NCBI RefSeq assembly: GCF_003019675.1
Contig: NZ_CP028105.1
Span: forward strand, 574,282 to 638,281
DNA from: Fusobacterium ulcerans
GTDB taxonomy: Bacteria; Fusobacteriota; Fusobacteriia; Fusobacteriales; Fusobacteriaceae
DNA length: 64,000 nt
Reading direction: 5' to 3'
A model generated the notes under the pieces. It saw only the letters and a list, made by a program, of their open reading frames with translations, did not search any database and was not told the DNA's origin. Positions 61,081 through 64,000 of this stretch are shown in pieces (within the stretch, counting starts at the first letter, position 1; the number at the start of each line of letters is the position of its first letter). A program made the translations under genes and the position numbers.

Positions 61081-61659
61081 TTACAATTCAATTATAAGCA
61101 GTCCTTTTACTTCTTTCAGAGCTTCAAAAGTTTCAATATTTGTTCTTATTTTATATGTTACTCTCTCATTGAATCCCTTATCTAAATATCCACCATTCAG
61201 ACTGTCTATTATAGTTTCTACATCACTTATTTTCTCATAAGGAAAATCTATCATATATGTTTTTTTCTCTATATATTCTGCTATTCCAGCTTCCTGTATA
61301 GCTAATTTTGCCGTCTTGGCATAATTTCTTACAAGTCCTCCAGCTCCCAGTTTTATTCCGCCAAAATATCTTGTAGCAATCACTACCAGATTGGTAACAT
61401 CCATATATGTTATTATATCCCCCATTGGCTTTCCTGCTGTTCCACTAGGCTCCCCATCATCATCAGTTTTAAAATATTCCTGCCCATTATCAACAACTTT
61501 GTATGCAGTGCAGTTATGAGTTGCATCTCTATGCTTTTCTCTTATTTCAGCTATAAAGTCTTCAGCTTCCTGCTTGCTTCCTATAGGTTTTACATACCCA
61601 ATAAATTTTGATTTTCTCTCTTCAAATTCTATTGAACATTCTCTTTCTACACTTTTCAT
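61081..61659 (-). CDS. YigZ/IMPACT-family protein
   Basis: 192 residues. ERECSIEFEERKSKFIGYVKPIG, HRDATHNCTAYKV, DDDGEPSGTAGKPM, and RYFGGIKLGAGGLVRNYAKTAKLAI are typical of the YigZ/IMPACT N-terminal domain, plus the EF-G-like C-terminal domain. Its function is unclear (possible RNA or ribosome link). The start is placed at 61659: AGGGA precedes it and it leaves an 11-base gap to the upstream gene; the longer frame (216 residues) would overlap that gene by 61 bases. Confidence 0.87.
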   Translation of the reverse strand: MKSVERECSIEFEERKSKFIGYVKPIGSKQEAEDFIAEIREKHRDATHNCTAYKVVDNGQEYFKTDDDGEPSGTAGKPMGDIITYMDVTNLVVIATRYFGGIKLGAGGLVRNYAKTAKLAIQEAGIAEYIEKKTYMIDFPYEKISDVETIIDSLNGGYLDKGFNERVTYKIRTNIETFEALKEVKGLLIIEL

Positions 61660-61670
61660 TCTTTCCCTGC

Positions 61671-62405
61671 CTATATCAATTTTTCCAGAATATAAAGTAT
61701 TCCCGAATATGCTGGAGCAATTATTCTCCATAACACCCCTGTCATATTTAGAAGAAGTATGATTATTATTCCATATCTATCCATATAAAAAATTGTATTT
61801 CTTAAATCATCATTTCCTAAAGAAGCTAAAACCCTCGATCCATCTAATGGAGGAATAGGTATAAGGTTAAATACTCCAAGAAGTATATTCAATCTTATCA
61901 TATAAATCACAGCTGCATAAACATATCTGTTTCCTAAATGAGGTGCTGCATATTTAAAAAGAAATAGTCCTATGGCAGCTAGAATAAAGTTTGAAGCTAC
62001 TCCTGCTATTGCCACTAAAAATTCTCCCAATCTTCCATATTTTAATCTCCAGTAATTGATTGGAACTGGTTTTGCCCATCCAAATATAAAAGATGAACCA
62101 GAAAGTATCAATAAGATAGGAAACAATGTCCCTAATGGATCTAAATGTTTCAGGGGATTCAAACTCAATCTCCCATAATTTTTTGCTGTAGGGTCTCCAC
62201 ATATGTATGCCATTACTCCATGAGCCACTTCATGTATCAAAAGAGACAAAAGAAGTATAGCTATATTTAAAAATATCATTGGATTTGTAAGGATATTCCC
62301 TCCAGTTCCAAAAATAAAATATAAAACAATAACTGCTAAAATAATTTTTGTCACATTAGACATTCCGCTATTTAAATATTTTAGTTCTTCCAGAAATCTC
62401 TTCAT
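61671..62405 (-). CDS. Site-2 protease (M50) family protein
   Basis: 244 residues with six membrane segments. The zinc site HEVAHGVMAYICGDPTAKNYGRLSLNP lies at about 58-85 (HEVAH) and a distal IPIPPLDGSRVL gives the DG zinc ligand. A small S2P of the type that may cleave regulatory membrane proteins. It lacks a PDZ domain. It overlaps comEC by 38 bases; SD GGAAGG before the ATG. Confidence 0.9.
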   Translation of the reverse strand: MKRFLEELKYLNSGMSNVTKIILAVIVLYFIFGTGGNILTNPMIFLNIAILLLSLLIHEVAHGVMAYICGDPTAKNYGRLSLNPLKHLDPLGTLFPILLILSGSSFIFGWAKPVPINYWRLKYGRLGEFLVAIAGVASNFILAAIGLFLFKYAAPHLGNRYVYAAVIYMIRLNILLGVFNLIPIPPLDGSRVLASLGNDDLRNTIFYMDRYGIIIILLLNMTGVLWRIIAPAYSGILYILEKLI

Positions 62406-63723
62406 CTTTTTTACCTTCCGTTTTAAATTTATTATAAAATACTATCCCAAATATTATAACATAAAAAATTAAAAATAGGGCATTATCCTTGCTCCCATTA
62501 TATCTCAAAGTCAACCCTGGAATTTTAGAAAAAATCTCCACTAATTTCATAAATATTTCAAAAACTATATTGGTTATTGGAAAAACAATAAAGCCAAGTC
62601 CCAAATTTTCAAGAAAAAGCCCAACAAATGCCAGCAGTATATATAAAGTCCCAACTGGCAGAATAATTAAATTACTAAAGAATGAGAGAAACTGAATAGT
62701 TCCAAATTCTTTTATCAATATGGGGGTAAGGAAAAACTGGATAGTTGTAAGAAGTATCAGCTTCTCCACAAATTTAGATTTTCCTTTATATATAACTTTT
62801 CTTATTAATGGATATATACATATTATAGCAAATACAGCTAAATATGATAATATAAACGATACTTCATTCATGGATATGGGGCTTATAAATATTCCCCCTA
62901 TAAATGCTGCCGCCAAAGATTTTGACGCATCTATATCCTCATAAAATATTTTTCCAGCAATAAATATCCCTGCCATTATATAAGCTCTGGTTAGTGATGG
63001 TGAATGTTTTACTCCTAAATAATAAATAGTCAATGCTCCCAGCATAAAAATATATCTATTCTTTCTAGAAATAGGAAGTTTTTTAGAAATAAAACCGCAT
63101 ATTGCCAAAATTATTCCTATATGCAGTCCTGAAAGTGCCATAAGATGAGATATTCCCACATAGTTGAATTCTTTTCTCATACTTCTGCTTAACTGCTTTC
63201 CTTCACCAAGTATTACCGCTCTGTAAACTCTTTTAAATTCAGGGCTTCCATTGGCAATAAATTTTTTCACATTATTTTCAAAATAGTTTTTAAGCCAACT
63301 CTTTTCTATTTTTTCATCTGTTATTTTATTAATATAAAAATACTGCATATCATCTCTATCTTCAATCTTAGCTATCTCTGCTAAAACCATATATTTTCCA
63401 TCTGGTATCTCTGGAATAAATGTATAACTTTTTATTTTAGGATACCTGTTATCTATTTTTATTATTTTTCCCATTCCATTATTTACTTCTACTTTCATTT
63501 TTACTATATCCAGTCTTTCACAATCATTGAAATGCACACAGAAAAGTATTCTTATTACCAGTAGAATTGGAATTATATAAATAAATTTATCTTTTTTCTT
63601 AAAAAACAACCATATTCCACTTATTACCATTACAGTTAAAAATATAGAAATCCACAAGGAGAAGATATTAAAAATAGTCATAATTATAAAAACTTCTAAA
63701 GCTAGAATATAGATTAGTTCCAA
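62368..63723 (-). CDS. ComEC/Rec2-family channel protein, short form
   Basis: 451 residues. The competence domain is present: YVGISHLMALSGLHIGIILAICGFISKKLP, RAYIMAGIFIAGKIFYEDIDASKSLAAAFIGG and ISMNEVSFILSYLAVFAIICIYPLI, with about ten membrane segments. N-terminal about 155 residues include the OB-like DUF4131 region. The C-terminal metallo-beta-lactamase domain of full ComEC (total about 750 residues) is missing, as in short family members. A TTG start (63721-63723) follows GGAGG at 8 bases. It would take single-stranded DNA across the inner membrane; other com genes are not here. Confidence 0.87.
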   Translation of the reverse strand: MELIYILALEVFIIMTIFNIFSLWISIFLTVMVISGIWLFFKKKDKFIYIIPILLVIRILFCVHFNDCERLDIVKMKVEVNNGMGKIIKIDNRYPKIKSYTFIPEIPDGKYMVLAEIAKIEDRDDMQYFYINKITDEKIEKSWLKNYFENNVKKFIANGSPEFKRVYRAVILGEGKQLSRSMRKEFNYVGISHLMALSGLHIGIILAICGFISKKLPISRKNRYIFMLGALTIYYLGVKHSPSLTRAYIMAGIFIAGKIFYEDIDASKSLAAAFIGGIFISPISMNEVSFILSYLAVFAIICIYPLIRKVIYKGKSKFVEKLILLTTIQFFLTPILIKEFGTIQFLSFFSNLIILPVGTLYILLAFVGLFLENLGLGFIVFPITNIVFEIFMKLVEIFSKIPGLTLRYNGSKDNALFLIFYVIIFGIVFYNKFKTEGKKDEEISGRTKIFK

Positions 63724-63749
63724 ATTTTGCCTCCGATTTTTGAATATTT

Positions 63750-64000
63750 CTATTCCTCATACTTATAATAAAATATGAATGATATAATAAATGAAATCGT
63801 AGACACAATAGAAGTAAGGTATATACCACTCTTTTCCACTCCCTTAGGAGTACCTGTTATCGCTGATAAAATATCTCCATTTCCTGAAACTAAAATTATA
63901 GGTAAAATAAGTATTGATACTAAAAATGCCATTTTTAAGAAAAAACCTTGTATTCCAAAACATACTCCTTCTATTCTATGACCTGTTTCATCACTTATCC
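63750..64000 (-). CDS. GPH/MFS-type sugar-cation symporter, C-terminal part (cut by window edge)
   Basis: The frame stays open to the end of the window (codons 63750-63998). Upstream of an internal Met it reads ISDETGHRIEGVCFGIQGFFLK, which matches the GPH-family loop before the last helices (normally DE-x-TGxR-x-EG-x-x-xGIxxF). Two membrane segments and a KYEE end follow. The N-terminal majority lies outside the window, so substrate cannot be given. Confidence 0.75.
   Translation of the reverse strand, partial: ISDETGHRIEGVCFGIQGFFLKMAFLVSILILPIILVSGNGDILSAITGTPKGVEKSGIYLTSIVSTISFIISFIFYYKYEE

Noticed and set aside
1..64000. tRNA, rRNA, CRISPR array, prophage, origin or defence island
   Set aside because: No cloverleaf, spaced repeats, integrase, phage structural genes, DnaA-box cluster or recognised defence genes were seen in any gap; the WYL regulator alone is not evidence of a defence system.

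Overview
The window is low-GC chromosomal DNA from a Gram-negative fermentative anaerobe, most likely a Fusobacterium, with the F. varium/ulcerans/mortiferum side of the genus as a guess. The protein styles, strong Shine-Dalgarno sites and TTGACA/TATAAT promoters fit that genus. So does the combination of a complete LPS-export (Lpt) machinery and ADP-heptose synthesis with Firmicute-like gene orders (accD-accA-pfkA), an [FeFe]-hydrogenase maturase and citrate-lyase maturation genes. No rRNA, tRNA, CRISPR array or prophage was seen. Almost every gene is on the minus strand; the exceptions are a four-gene block at 16.2-19.9 kb and two genes at 59.0-60.3 kb.

Region by region. 0-3.7 kb: a small membrane-anchored protein, then a ferrous-iron operon (two FeoA-type genes, feoB and a 53-residue Cys-rich FeoB partner). 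3.8-4.7 kb: a WYL-domain regulator with a likely operator on its own promoter. 4.8-8.8 kb: an ABC uptake system with two paralogous binding proteins, preceded by a leader that encodes a 26-residue peptide with three consecutive Trp codons and can form mutually exclusive antiterminator and terminator hairpins. I read this as a classical ribosome-mediated tryptophan attenuator controlling a tryptophan transporter; it is the most striking find. 8.8-16 kb: small secreted and effector-binding proteins, a PEBP-family protein, an HxlR regulator, hydF, recR, and accD-accA-pfkA. 16.2-19.9 kb (plus strand): an LPP20-like lipoprotein, citC, fused citXG and a MarR-type regulator. 20-24.6 kb: a peroxiredoxin-like protein, an APC permease, a MalY/PatB C-S lyase and a DUF401 permease.

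24.9-47.3 kb looks like one very long minus-strand gene string, broken by one hairpin after secF. Its order of transcription is dus, mutS, lptC/lptA giant, lptB, alaS, ruvX, secD, secF, alr, rRNA methyltransferase, cvpA, lptF, lptG, M16 peptidase, dut, rodA, rluA, NCS2 permease. Upstream of it lies lptD-thrS. The inner-membrane and outer-membrane parts of the Lpt machine are thus all here, and the periplasmic part is an unusual single 895-residue LptC/LptA-like polypeptide. 53.2-58.8 kb: thioredoxin, an FAD/NAD oxidoreductase carrying three rubredoxin-type domains, the tsaB-tsaE-hldE-type-NUDIX operon, upp and rpmE. 58.9-61 kb: RNase H with a viroplasmin domain, a YwaF-like membrane protein, and an IS200-type element whose transposase Shine-Dalgarno site is masked in a stem. 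61-64 kb: YigZ, a site-2 protease homologue, a short ComEC, and the C-terminal end of a GPH/MFS symporter cut by the window edge.

The genes are mostly housekeeping: envelope biogenesis, translation, repair and amino-acid/metal uptake. The regulatory signals are often more unusual than the genes.
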